A stretch of 64,000 bases of DNA, from contig CM060692.1 of NCBI GenBank assembly GCA_030686995.1, forward strand, positions 128,045,796 to 128,109,795. The letters are read 5' to 3'. The stretch is from Artemisia argyi (Eukaryota > Streptophyta > Magnoliopsida > Asterales > Asteraceae). Within the stretch, counting starts at the first letter, position 1. Every line of letters begins with the position of its first letter. Made by a program: the position numbers and the translations under genes. Below, in pieces: positions 18,846-31,098 of this stretch. Under the pieces are notes generated by a model, which was given only the letters and a program-made list of their open reading frames with translations, was not told the DNA's origin and did not search any database.

Positions 18846-19318
18846 TTAGTAACGATTAGGTGGATTGGAAGAATTGTTTTGGGGCATGTTTTGGTTTTGC
18901 TTCCACCTAAGGTTCGGGTGATCTTTCCAAGAGGGGTTGTATGAATCACCGTAAGGGTTTCGCTCGGGTTTGAAAGTGTACCACTTGTCTCCCGCTCTGT
19001 CGGTACGCGAGGATGCGTAATCCGCAAAAGCTTGTTCGAGGAGTTCCATGCAATCACGAGTGTCATGGGGACCACTACGTAATTCGCATGAAGAAGTGAT
19101 TTTGTTCACTTGGATTGAAGGTTTAGGAGCTTCGTAGGATTTCATGAGAAACTTGACTTGGTCTTCAAGTTCCATGATCCTACGGTCGGGAGTGCTTGAA
19201 TTGTTTGAAGGCAAAGATATTGCCTTGACCGTTTTGTTCAAATCACGGGGATCATTCCAACTTTCGTTGTCATAGAGAGCAAGATCTTCTATGAGTTCCC
19301 ATGATTCTTCCGCACTTA
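18846..19318 (-). pseudogene. gag: A2 Gag, C-terminal part with zinc-knuckle remnant
   Basis: This part begins at the C insertion site (19318) with the S-A-E-E-S-W-E-L-I segment that follows the gag core in A1. It contains C-E-L-R-S-G-P-H-D-T-R-D-C, a zinc-knuckle-like C-x2-C-x3-G-P-H motif whose second Cys is Arg. An N/P-rich tail ends at a TAA (18846-18848), after which the same frame stays open. The knuckle would bind RNA. Confidence 0.75.
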
Positions 19319-22300
19319 TGTAAAACCCCGATCTTTTAAACACGTAAAATACTCAAAATACCCCTATGATTTCAAACGTTTGGAGAAATGAATAATAATT
19401 TAAGACGTTACATTATATTGTAACATAAGTATTTAAATCTTTTAACATTTGAGCAATAGACGTTATACGAATAATAAAACTTGCGATGAAATAAATTCTA
19501 CATGTTTTACCTTACCATTTTTGAAGAAAAAGAAGTTCACATTTAAAAGTCTTATACGTAAAGCTAATTAAGACCAAATCCAAATCACACGTTTTCTTGT
19601 TTGATTTATATAAGAACAAAGTAAATATCTTTTACAATTAAAAGATACATATATATTTCCTTCTTAAAACATATTATACGACTTTACTTGTATAGATCCA
19701 CGGTTTTACATCTTATATCGCATGCTGTACCATTCTCCTATAATCGTATAACAAACCCTTTGTCTCTCCTCTCAACACCGAAAATCAAAACACTAAACTT
19801 ATTCCATAGTTGCTGCCATGAAAGAAGAGTAGAAGTTAGCAAGACGTAGTGGTCGTTATAACAGTTTGGTGTTGATTCGATTAGGGTTATGTTGCTATGT
19901 CGAGCTAAAGAAATGTTTTGCAGCCTTGGTTTTGTTACTGAGTCGTGTGTGGGTTCCTTGTTCTTTTCGTTACCTTTTTGATTTCCAGCCTAAGGTACTC
20001 ACAATCCTCATCTCGTTCTCTAAGTTTTATTCTACACGACTTGTATTATTAAAACAAATCTGAAACACGTATGCTAAACTTACCTGTCGTTAATCAATAA
20101 CATGAAATCACACCTAATCTAAAGAGTTTAACGCCACATAAAAACACAATAAGATTCTTGTTAACAAATTGTTCGAGTCTCGGTTAGGGTCGCGGTGTGT
20201 GTTTAGGTTTCATGTTCGAGTTGCATAGGATTGAAGTTATAGATTCATTGTGATTCGCGATTTGTCGAGTTATGGGTTCTTGATCGAATGGTTTTGAAGA
20301 TCAATTGTGGTTTATTCATGGCTCCCTGCTGTTAATTCACTCGAGAATTTATATATAAGAGTCATTGGAATACGTATATGTTATAATTTACAACCTGGTT
20401 TAACTTGGTTCCTTGTCCTTACCACACGACGAGGGTATCGTATCATCCATGCCTATTTATCTTTTGTTTTGATCTCATGCCTATCGATTATCATGTTACC
20501 TGATGTAACTAATGAATCTACCTATAAAGTATGTTTTTAAATTCTGTTTTGATACGTATAACGACCTGCACTCTTTCGACCCTTAATCTAATCCTAAACG
20601 TAATTTTAATCAAGTTAAAAAGAGTGTTGAGCATTGATGTATCCTGTTTATATTGTCGCATAAGATAACTCTTGGGAAAATTTAACAATAACTGATCTGC
20701 ATGTCGATTTGACTCATAGGATATATTACTTTGTCTTACTTTTCTCTTGATCTAATCTATATGCGTATTAAACCAAACCAAGATGAGCTAAAAAGGAAGA
20801 AAAGCATGCATGAGTTTTTTTTATGTGTTCGAATCGGAAATAAGTAAACAACAGAAAAAATCTCACATGAAATAATAATAATAGCAAAGTTTACATGAAA
20901 TAACGTTTTCAAAAGCTATCTAACTCGCGCTATATCTCGTCTTCGACTTATATAAAATTCTGTTTTGAATTGCAATGGATTCGACCTATGCGATTTACTA
21001 TTCGGTTCATATATATATTTGCTCGACTCAAGTATATTATGGAGGCTGTGATCGTGTCGTGTTGTGTGACCATATTGTGTCGTGTTTTACTAAACTTTTG
21101 TCGGCCCGTTACCACGTATAAAACGCACCCTTTAAAAATGACCATAAAACCTGTCATGTTGATATTCTAATACATGTGCATGGGAATAGATTGTATTGTT
21201 TGTTAAATATAAAAAAGGCCATACAATTATTAAGAAATGATTATTTATATGTTGAGAAATACTGATGAATCTTTGTTACGTAATATATAAATAGCAAACA
21301 GATCCCTGTATGTTATATTAGTGTCGAGTTCGATTCGGGTTTAGTGGTATAATCCGAATCTCCTAATTGTTTCTAATATGGTGAAATAATCCTTAAAACA
21401 TAGATTTACCTTTTTAACCCTAAACCTTGGTAATTGACATATGAAACCCTATACTTTACTAAAATGACATATTTAATCCTTAACTATTATATTGGTCATT
21501 TTAACCCTTAAATATATTTAATTGTCATTTATAACGCTAAAGTATGAAATTACTAATTCGAGAAACTTACAAATCGTGAAAATTACTAAAAATGGAAAGC
21601 CGACTAAAATGAGTTACTAAGACAATCGTGAATTCGTGTAGATTCGCTGAAGAAGGAGTGACTTCCTATTCTTATGTGTGATATGGGTTCGTTGGTGGTT
21701 TGAGGTACAGATATTCTACCTTTTTAGTAAAGGCTTTCTTTCTCTCATGACTCTTTACTTTTGATGTATGATCATATCCCTTTAAGCCATTGCTATGCTT
21801 CCCTTTGTCTGATTCGTATTTGATTGATCCAGTTTTGTTATGATTTGCTTGATATTTGTTGCATGCTATAGTTCTTATTCTTATAGCATTCTTATGCCCT
21901 ATTTGTTGCCCATTATTTGATTAATTTGTAGCTAGTCATGGGGAGTCCATGGCCTTGCCACTGATGCACCAGTGGTATTGACACTATCTGTGGAGGTGGG
22001 TTTTTCTCCATAGCGTTCCCGATTATGCTATAGCTATTCAAGCCTATATTTATTATTGTATATGTTTACTTAGCCTAGAGCTTTGTGCATATATATCTGT
22101 TTTGCAAGGAGCGTATGGATGCATCCTAGGTACTTTTTTAGTATTATTTGGTGATTGGTTTAGTGTGTGTGCAATACACCCCTTTCACATAGTACATTGG
22201 AGGTGTACAACTCCTATGTACGCATTAGTATTGTTGGGCATTTCTGTTAGTTCTACTTTTATATGATCCTTATTATCTTGTCTTCTCTATTGTGATTAAC

Positions 22301-22842
22301 TTATGTTTTTCCTTTTCATTTAATTGCTTACACATATGATCCGTTTTATTTTCATTTGATTCGTTTGATATTCCATATTCCTATTTCCTTTTATTGTATT
22401 ATGTTAGTCCTACTATATATTCCATATTCCTTGACCTTTGTCTCAGCAGGTTTGCTTGGACTCATTTCGCATTCGTTTTTGTTTTCCTTTGTTTATTGGT
22501 TTTCATTTGTTTATATCTGTTCACTGGGCTTTTTTAAGCTCAGCCGCATTTCTTTTCCTGTGGCAGGTTTTAGAAGGAAGATGGGTTTGGGTGAAGAGTG
22601 CTTAGGAGCTCTTAGTGGACTACACCGTTGTTAGCTTCCCATGGATTAGATTTTGGGCTTAGAGTTCTCTTTGTTATTAGTTTGTATTTAGTTTGGAAGT
22701 TGTAATATTTAGAGTTAGCACCTAATCATGTATTCAGATTTGCTTTTTAACCCTTTTATTAGTAATGTATTTTTGTTTACTTGTTTTCTGATTTGACCCC
22801 CAAAATGTTACACTTTAGCCCTTTCCGGGTTGGGGTGTTACA
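19319..22842 (+). repeat. 5' LTR of C
   Basis: The LTR runs from TGTAAAACCCC to GGGGTGTTACA, an imperfect inverted end. It contains short degenerate repeats of AACCCTAAA type near 21410-21540. The open frame at 19866-20063 recurs in the 3' LTR at 26724-26921 with one change but has no recognisable domain. Confidence 0.9.
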
Positions 22843-22846
22843 ATTT

Positions 22847-22860
22847 TGGTATCAGAGCCA
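22847..22860 (+). other. Primer-binding site of C (tRNA-iMet)
   Basis: TGGTATCAGAGCCA, the standard complement of the plant initiator tRNA-Met 3' end, four bases after the 5' LTR. Confidence 0.9.
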
Positions 22861-25800
22861 GGTTTGATCGGCGGATTCAAAACCCGTAGAGCTTAGGCTA
22901 TGACCTGTAAGTATTAGGCCTTTAAGTTTTGCACCATGGGAGTTATGAAACAACCTTTGAGAACTCGTTGTATGATTTCCACTCTGAAACTTAAGTTATG
23001 ACCGTTGAGGATTGGGTAGACTATAGGGCATTTGTTTAATTATCCTTTGCTTCTGTATCACTCTGATTCGTGTTTTGCTTTTAGTTAAGCCTTTTTTAGA
23101 TTTCTCCTCCTTGAGATTTGAAACTTATGATTCTGCACAATATGAGATTAGTGACTAAGTAAGTTTAGAACGCGTTGAGAATTCTGCAGTAATGTTTGAC
23201 ATTACTTAAACTTCATTCCCGTTTGATTTCAACCTCTGATTCATTTGTTAATCATTTAGATGCCTCTTCGAGCATTCTGAGAATTCGTATGACCATGAGG
23301 TGTTTGACACATTCTGTGATTTCTCTTACTTTTGCTGAGCTTATCTAAGTCTCCCTACACTATTAGATTTTGCCCTATTCATTTCAATTCCTATGAGAAA
23401 TCTTGTGGTAATTAATCACGAGTATAGGAATGTCTCCCTCACTTCTGAATGATAAGGTTTGCTATGCTGATCTATCCTTCCTTGGGATGTTAAATTCAAT
23501 ATTATTCCGGTATGGATTGGTTGATTGAGCATCAAGATGCTAACTACTGTGATACTACGTCTCTCCTTTGACATTTTGAACCACCCTAATTTACTTATAT
23601 CATGATTTTTGATTGTTAAACTTTTGTTACCCTTGCTAACCTGGAAACTCGTACGTTATTTTCGCGGTTGTAAAATTCTTCCTAGCATCATTAATGTTCC
23701 GGTGGGATGAATCTCACCTTGAGATTCATTTTGCAATCTGAGATTTTCTAATATAATCCCTGAATGAACCACCAAGATTTACAACAGATTGTGAATTTGA
23801 TTTGACGTAGCACTGAGAGATTGTTTAGTCACGACTTGAGGTTGAATATGATTTCCATAAAGGCAGGTTTATATGATGCAAGTATTATGACGCCTGGCCA
23901 ACGTGATAATAATTACATCATATAACTTGAACTTATAGGGATCATAGGACGTCTTTGAGAAGTGCCCGAGAACAGTTAGGTTTGATGAGACAGAACCTTC
24001 TTTGTATAAAATGATGTTTTTCCTGCTTTTGAAAACTCTATATTGATTAACACCAGTTGAATTGAGAAAACTGGAGGAGCAGCAACCGAAAACTAGAAGA
24101 TGGTTTGTTTATCTAAGTGTATCTTTTTGGAGTACTGCAATTTTATTCGCGATAAAGAAGAATGATAGCAAAATATTATGTGTTGACCTTTGGAAGCTGA
24201 ACCGCATTACCGTTAAAAAACCATTTTTTTTTCCGATTTTGAATTGACGATGTTTCTTATTTACTTTAGTACGCGGTGTTTTCTTTTGACGGAGTTATGG
24301 CTTGAAGTTATTCTGGAATTGCCTTTCGTGTTCGTAACAACCCTTATGACTGTTAGTGATGCTAATAGTATTAGCCGATGTTTTGACTATTCCATGTAAT
24401 TGATGAATCATTTCTTTCGTGAGTACTTAGACAAAGTTGTCATAGTATGACATCTTAGTACATTCAGAGACGAAAAAAAAAACAAACAAACATGAGAATC
24501 ATTTTCATAATATGTTGGAAATATGGGGATCATTTGTATATTCTGGAAGCATGACATTGGTTGGAAGATGTTCACGACTTGCGTTACCGTTGATGAATTT
24601 ATGAGTATGGAAGAGAAGCTTAGCTTGGATGAGAACGGAGCTTTGGAAAAGCTGAAATAGAAATTAGCTTCCATACCTTCAGATGAGTATCAATTTTGAG
24701 ACATTTCGAGAAGAAGACTTGGTTATGCCCTTAGGCAGTACGGGGATGTTATTGGTTATGCAACTAGAACCGTTGAGGAGAATTGTTCAATGCGTGACTT
24801 GGAGTTGGCTGCAGTGGTGTTTGCTCTCAAGACTTGAATAAATATCTCACATGAAGATGGAATCTAATTTCAGATATTAGGAAAACTCAGGAGCAAAATG
24901 GCAAACTATGATATGTGTTAGGAGACTGGAAATAAATTGTTATGATTGAGGCACAGTTCTACTTTTTCTATCCCTCTTGGTTGTACTAAGATGCATAAGG
25001 GATCTAAAGCAGGATTTGAATTTTCATGAACCTCGGAATGAAATCTCCACAAACGCTTAAGAAGATTGACATAATTTGAGTTATGGTAGATCATTTGAGT
25101 TAGTCAGCTCACTTTTGCCTCTTAGACGGTGTATTCAGTTAGCAAGTTAGCTTAGATCCTTCGACAGAATATTATTCAACTACATGGCGCACTTGCAGTG
25201 ATCATGTCAGAGATTCACGTTTTTACCTCACAGTCCCAAGAAGAACTACTAAAGGCTTGAGGGACCAGACTCAAATATAGGAGTGCCTTTCACCAACAGA
25301 CTGATGGATAAGCAGAACAACTATTCGGATTTGGAAGAAGTGTTGAGCAGGATGTTGACAAGTGTTTAGTCTGATTGTGTTTGCTCATTAAGATTCGATG
25401 GCATGCAAGTGACAAAGTTGTCCTTTCAGATTGTGTATGAATGGAGACGTAGAACACCTTCTGGTTGAATTAAGTCGAAGAGCTGCTCATTGAATGTTTG
25501 GAGTTGATTACAATGACTGATGGAATTGTTGTCATTGTGGAAGAGAAAGTTTAAAATTTTAGACAGGAAATTTTGTATCCCGTATGATTCCATACAGAAG
25601 AGTTAGACATGTTGGCATTAATGAAGCTTTAGTTCGTGATACGTTAATCCTCAGATTCGTTCTTATCCGTGCAGTTATCCTAGATCTCATTATGTATTCT
25701 GATAAGATTCGATACTCCAATTTATGCTTGGTTAATCGTTAGTGCGAATAGGTTACCAACCTCTTTAAGAACTTTTGGTAGGTCTGCTAATTCGAATATA

Positions 25801-26160
25801 TGTCTCTGTGATTCCTTTTGCAAGTCCCTTAGTACATTCAGAACCTGATTTGATTCGTGAAGTTTCTACCATTTAGTATCACTTCCGTATTTATTCCAGA
25901 TCCGTCTGATGTTCATGTATCTCTTTATGAGATTTCGACTATCATCTGTTTCATGTTCATTTCGTATTCGTTGGATCAGATTTGTTTTTTTGCGGAGAGC
26001 CCGGGGCGATCCTATTTTATTCAGGTCGAGTAATGAGAAACTTTTTCGTTTGTTAAATTTCTTTGGAGAAACTATTTCGAGCAAGTTAATCACTTTATTT
26101 CGTGAATTGGTACATTTCCGTTTGATCTTTTCATTTCAATTTCGCGGACGAAAATTTTCT
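22861..26160 (+). pseudogene. C internal region: remnants of pol
   Basis: No frame is intact. At 24060-24245 a damaged RT start can be read (K-N-D-S-K-I-L-C-V-D-L-W-K-L-N-R-I-T-V-K, against the usual K-K-D-G-S...D-Y-R-x-L-N-K-x-T-V-K). At 24744-24838 the RNase H segment R-D-L-E-L-A-A-V-V-F-A-L-K is clear. At about 25060-25330 there are integrase pieces (V-M-V-D-H-L-S, S-A-H-F, then a damaged Q-T-D-G). No gag is visible between 22861 and 24000. The region belongs to the chromovirus-like Ty3/gypsy group by these motifs and by its primer site. Confidence 0.75.
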
Positions 26161-26176
26161 TTTAGAGGGGAAGAAT
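26161..26176 (+). other. Polypurine tract of C
   Basis: TTTAGAGGGGAAGAAT lies directly before the 3' LTR at 26177, the expected place for plus-strand priming. Confidence 0.75.
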
Positions 26177-29100
26177 TGTAAAACCCCGATCTTTTAAACA
26201 CGTAAAATACTCAAAATACCCCTATGATTTCAAACGTTTGAATAAACGAATAATAATTTAAGACGTTACGTTATATTGTAACATAAGTATTTAAATCTTT
26301 TAACATTTGAGCAATAAACGTTATACGAATAATAAAACTTGCAATGAAATAAATTCTACACGATTTACCTTACCATTTTTGTAGAAAAAGAATTTCACAT
26401 TTAAAAGTCTTATACGTAAAGCTAATTAAGACCAAATACAAATCACACGTTTTCTTGTTTGATTTAGATAAGAACAAAGTAAATATCTTTTACAATTAAA
26501 AGATACGTATATATTTCCATCTTAAAACTGATTATACGACTTTACTTGTATAGATCCACGGTTTTACATCTTATATCGCATGCTGTACCATTCTCCTATA
26601 ATCGTATAACAAACCCTTTGTCTCTCCTCTCAACACCGAAAATCAAAACACTAAACTTATTCCATAGTTGCTGCCTAGAAAGAAGAGTAGAAGTTAGCAA
26701 GCCGTAGTGGTCGTTATAACAGTTTGGTGTTGATTCGATTAGGGTTATGTTGCTATGTCGAGTTAAAGAAATGTTTTGCAGCCTTGGTTTTGTTACTGAG
26801 TCGTGTGTGGGTTCCTTGTTCTTCTCGTTACCTTTTTGATTTCCAGCCTAAGGTACTCACAATCCTCATCTCGTTCTCTAAGTTTTATTCTACACGACTT
26901 GTATTATTAAAACAAATCTGAAACACGTATGCTAAACTTACCTGTCGTTAATCAATAACATGAAATCACACCTAATCTAAAGAGTTTAACGCCACATAAA
27001 AACACAATAAGATTCTTGTTAACAAATGGTTCGAGTCTCGGTTAGTGTCGCGGTGTGTGTTTAGGTTTCATGTTCGAGTTGCATAGGATTGAAGTTATAG
27101 ATTCATTGTGATTCGCGAGTTGTCGAGTTATGGGTTCTTGATCGACTGGTTTTGAAGATCGATTGTGATTTATTCATGGCTCGCTGCTGTTAATCATGTG
27201 GTCACTTGAGAATTTATATATAAGAGTCATTCGAATACGTATATGTTATAATTTAAAACCTGGTTTAACTTGGTTCCTTGTCCTGACCACACGACGAGGG
27301 TATCGTATCATCCATGCCTATTTATCTTTTGTTTTGATCTCATGCCTATCGATTATCATGTTACCTGATATAACTAATGAATCGACCATAAAGTATGTTT
27401 TGAAATTCTGTTTTTGTACGTATAACGACCTGCACTCTTTCGACCCTTAATCTAATCCTAAACGCAATTTTAATCAAGTTAAAAAGAGTGTTGAGCATGC
27501 ATGTATCCTGTTTATATTCTCACATAAGATAACTCTGGGGAAAACTTAACAATAACTGATCTGCATGTCTATTTGACTCATAGGATATATTACTTTGTCT
27601 TACTTTTCTCTTGATCTAATCTATATGCGTATTAAACCAAACCAAGATGAGCTAAAAAGGAAGAAAAGCATGCCTGAGTTTTTTTTGTCTGTTCGAATCG
27701 GAAATAAGTAAACAATAGAAAATCTCTCACACGAAATAATAATAATAGCAAAGTTTGCATGAAATAACGTTTTCGAAAGCTATATAACTCGCGCTATATT
27801 TCGTCTTCGACTTATATAAAATTCTGTTTTGAATTGCAATGGATTCGACCTATGAGATTTACTATTCGGTTCATATATATATTTGCTCGACTCAAGTATA
27901 TTATGGAGGCTGTGATCGTGTCGTGTTGTGTGACCATATTGTGTCGTGTTTTACTAAACTTTTGTCGGCCCGTTACCACGTATAAAACGCACCCTTTAAA
28001 AATGACCATAAAACCTGTCATGTTGATATTATAATACATGTGCATGGGAATAGATTGCATTGTTTGTTAAATATAAAAAAGGCCATACAATTAGTAAGAA
28101 ATGATTATTTATATGTTGAGAAATATTGATGAATCTTTGTTACGTAAAATATAAATAGCAAACAGATCCCTGTATGTTATATTAGTGTCGAGTTCGATTC
28201 GGGTTTGGTGGTATAATCCGAATATCCTAATTGTTTCTAATATGGTGAAATAAGCCTTAAAACATAGATTTACACTTTTAACCCTAAACCTTGGTAATTG
28301 ACAAATGAAACCCTATACTTTACTAAAATGACATATTTAATCCTTAACTATTATATTGGTCATTTTAACCCTTAAATATATTTAATTGTCATTTATAACG
28401 CTAAAGTATGAAATTACTAATTCGAGAAACTTACAAATCGTGAAAATTACTAAAAATGGAAAGCCGATTAAAATGAGCAATCTGATTTAAAATGAGTTAT
28501 TAAGATGATCGTGAATTCGTGTAGATTCGCTAAAGAAGGAGTGACTTCCTATTCTTATGTGTGATATGGTTTCGTTGGCGGTTTGAGGTACAAATATTCT
28601 GCCTTTTTAGTAAAGGCTTTCTTTCTCTCATGACTCTTTACTTTTGATGTATGATCCTATCCCTTTAAGCCATTGCTATGCTTCCCTTTGTCTGATTCGT
28701 ATTTGATTGATCTAGTTTTGTTATGATTTGCTTGATATTTGTTGCATACTATAGTTTTTATTCTTATAGCATTCCTATGCCCTATTTGTTGCTCATTATT
28801 TGATTAATTTGTAGCCAGTCATGGGGAGTCCATGGCCTTGCCACTGATGCACCAGTGGTATTGACACTATCTATGGAGGTGAGTTTTTGTCCACAACGTT
28901 CCCTATTATGCTATAGCTATTCGGGCCTATATTTATTATTGTATATGTTTACTTAGCCTAGAGCTTTGTGCATATATATCTGTTTTGCAGGGAGCGTATG
29001 AATGCATCCTAGGTACTTTGTTTAGTATTATTTGGTGATTGGTTTAGTGTGTGTGCAATACACCCTTTTCACATAGTACATTGGAGGTGTACAACTCTTA

Positions 29101-29725
29101 TGTGCGCATTAGTATTGTTGGGCATTTCTGTTAGTTCTACTTTTATATGATCCTTATTATCTTGTCTTCTCTATTGTGATTAACTTATGTTTTTCCTTTT
29201 CATTTAATTGCTTACACATATGATCCGTTTCATTTTCATTTGATTCGTTTGATATTCCATATTTGTATTTCCTTTGATTGTATTCTGTTAGTCCTACTAT
29301 ATGTTCCATATTCCTTGACCTTTGTCTCAGCAGGTTTGCTTTGACTCATTTCGCATTCGTTTTTGTTTTCCTTTGTTTATGGGTTTTCATTTGTTTATAT
29401 CTGTTCACTGGGCTTTTTTAAGCTCAGCCGCATTTCTTTTCCTGCGGCAGGTTTTAGAAGGAAGCTGGGTTTGGGTGAAGAGTGCTTAGGAGCTCTTAGT
29501 GGACTACACCGTTGTTAGCTTCCCATGGATTAGATTTTGGGCTTAGAGTTCTCTTTGTTATTAGTTTGTATTTAGTTTGGAAGTTGTAATATTTAGAGTT
29601 AGCACCTAATCAGGTATTCAGATTTGCTTTTTAACCCTTGTATTAGTAATGTATTTCTGTTTACTTGTTTTCTGATTTGACCCAAAAATGTTACACTTTA
29701 GCCCTTTCCGGGTTGGGGTGTTACA
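26177..29725 (+). repeat. 3' LTR of C
   Basis: The second copy of the 19319-22842 repeat, with scattered substitutions and small indels along its length. It ends GGGGTGTTACA at 29725, followed by the ACTTA target duplication. Confidence 0.9.
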
Positions 29726-30212
29726 ACTTAGATCACGAAGCTTGCCACCAGCCAATTGGTCAATGGTTCGCCTTGTGGACAGATCGATATGGGCATAGAA
29801 AATTTGGACTTGAAGCCAAAGATCTATGCCATGATGACGGACTTTTTGGAGTAAGTCCTTGAAACGAGTCCATGTTTCATATAGAGTTTCACCTTGACGT
29901 TGTTGGAACATCAAGATATCATTTCTAAGCTTAGTATTTCTCCCCGGTGGGAAAAAATGAGCAAGGAAACGAGTGGTGAGATCATCCCAAGAGGTGATGG
30001 ATCCCGCGGGTAAACGCTCAAGCCATTGAGTAGCTTGGTCACATAGAGTGAATTGGAAGAGACGCAATCGGGTCATCTCTTGAGTTACAACATCAAGGTC
30101 TATGGAGTCAACGATTTAAAGGAAATCCTTGAGATGTTGATTAGGATCTTCGGAACGAAGTCCATGGAATGAACATCTGCTTTGCACCAACCGGATGGTG
30201 TCGGATCGCAAG
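29726..30212 (-). pseudogene. gag: A2 Gag core between the C and E insertions
   Basis: The minus-strand frame encodes the gag core (L-R-L-F-Q-F-T-L, W-L-E-R-L-P-A-G-S-I-T-S-W-D-D-L, F-Q-Q-R-Q-G-E-T-L-Y) and stops being A2 at 29726, where the C target duplication begins. It reads through to the D-L residues that precede S-A-E-E in A1, so C removed nothing. Upstream it ends at 30212 in the E target duplication. A stop near 30110 interrupts (I-x-x-I-V-D-S region). Confidence 0.8.
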
Positions 30213-30701
30213 TGTTGATACAAAAGTTGGGCGTCCCTTGTTTGGGTTCCTGTTCTCGTATCAATTGGATCTTAATGCTTGAGACATGCGCACTAAGAAA
30301 GCAAACAACACCGTTAGGCTTATCGTGGGATTGTCTCCCGCGATTATCCTCCGGCGTGAGAGTAAGTAATCGGTTTTAGGGTTATACTGAAGAGTTAGGG
30401 TTTTTAGATGATACCTCAATGAGAGTCGTGATATTCATTATATAGGCATGAAATCCTTGTAGGTTTCGTGCTCCTTACTCTTCGGCGTATCTCGCCTTAT
30501 CCGGTCAATTGATCATTATCCCATAAATAAAAGATCATTATCAAGACCATAAATAATATATTTGGGTTTGGGCTTTCGTGAGCCCAAATTGTTATCATAA
30601 TGGCCAAACTCATTATTATGATAGCCCATGCGTGATGGGCTTGGGCATTAGTAATGTCCAATAGTTGGGTTCATGACCCGAGTGCGGACTATACGTCATC
30701 A
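30213..30701 (-). repeat. 3' LTR of E (489 bp)
   Basis: TGTTGATACAAAAG to TACGTCATCA. A TATA-like sequence on the minus strand lies at 30438-30444. The polypurine tract follows at 30702-30712 (minus strand CTAGGGGAACA). Confidence 0.9.
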
Positions 30702-30945
30702 TGTTCCCCTAGTCTAGTATGCGCAGGGTGTAGCCGCGTATGCTAGACTAACAACGATAGCAGAAAGCGTGGCGGGGAAGCTTCAAGTATTTCCCGCCAA
30801 AAAGAAACATACGGTGTATGTAGTCTAAATGAGTCCCACGTATCCCTTGGAAATCGTGAAAAAGTGATGTACCTGTTGATCTCCCAACCATACGATCAAA
30901 GTCAGTGAGATCCACATGGCAAACATCCAAGGCTATGGGTAACCC

Positions 30946-30953
30946 TATATAAA
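30946..30953 (+). promoter_or_regulatory. TATA box for the antisense gene of E
   Basis: TATATAAA followed by GG on the plus strand, about 150 bases before the first ATG of the antisense ORF (31099). It points away from the LTR and opposite to gag-pol, so it could drive the extra gene on its own. Confidence 0.5.
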
Positions 30954-31098
30954 GGGTATCCCCCTTTTCACTGTGATTATCATAGTTAAATTTCCATTTC
31001 CACCATTGTTAAAATCTTCAAATACCAATCAAGAGATCAATTCTTTACTAAGGTAACTGCGCGTGCGCATCTTAACACCATCATATTTTATTTTGAAA

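Larger units (their letters stand above)
19319..29725 (+). mobile_element. Element C: decayed Ty3/gypsy element with 3.5-kb LTRs
   Basis: This plus-strand element has a 5' LTR at 19319-22842 (3524 bp), a tRNA-iMet primer site, 3.3 kb of ruined internal region, a polypurine tract and a 3' LTR at 26177-29725 (3549 bp). The flanking 5-bp duplication ACTTA (19314-19318 and 29726-29730) is perfect. It splits the A2 gag. In the first 400 bases of the LTRs I count about 16 differences (roughly 4%), so the insertion is clearly older than D. The coding region has lost gag and keeps only traces of RT, RNase H and integrase. Confidence 0.9.

Noticed and set aside
19866..20063. A conserved 65-aa ORF, repeated at 26724-26921
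   Set aside because: The conservation only reflects the two LTRs of element C; no domain and no start context stand out.
21400..21560. A MITE or separate repeat in the C LTR (AACCCTAAA-like words)
   Set aside because: The same segment is in both LTR copies with no terminal inverted repeats or target duplication; it is part of the LTR.
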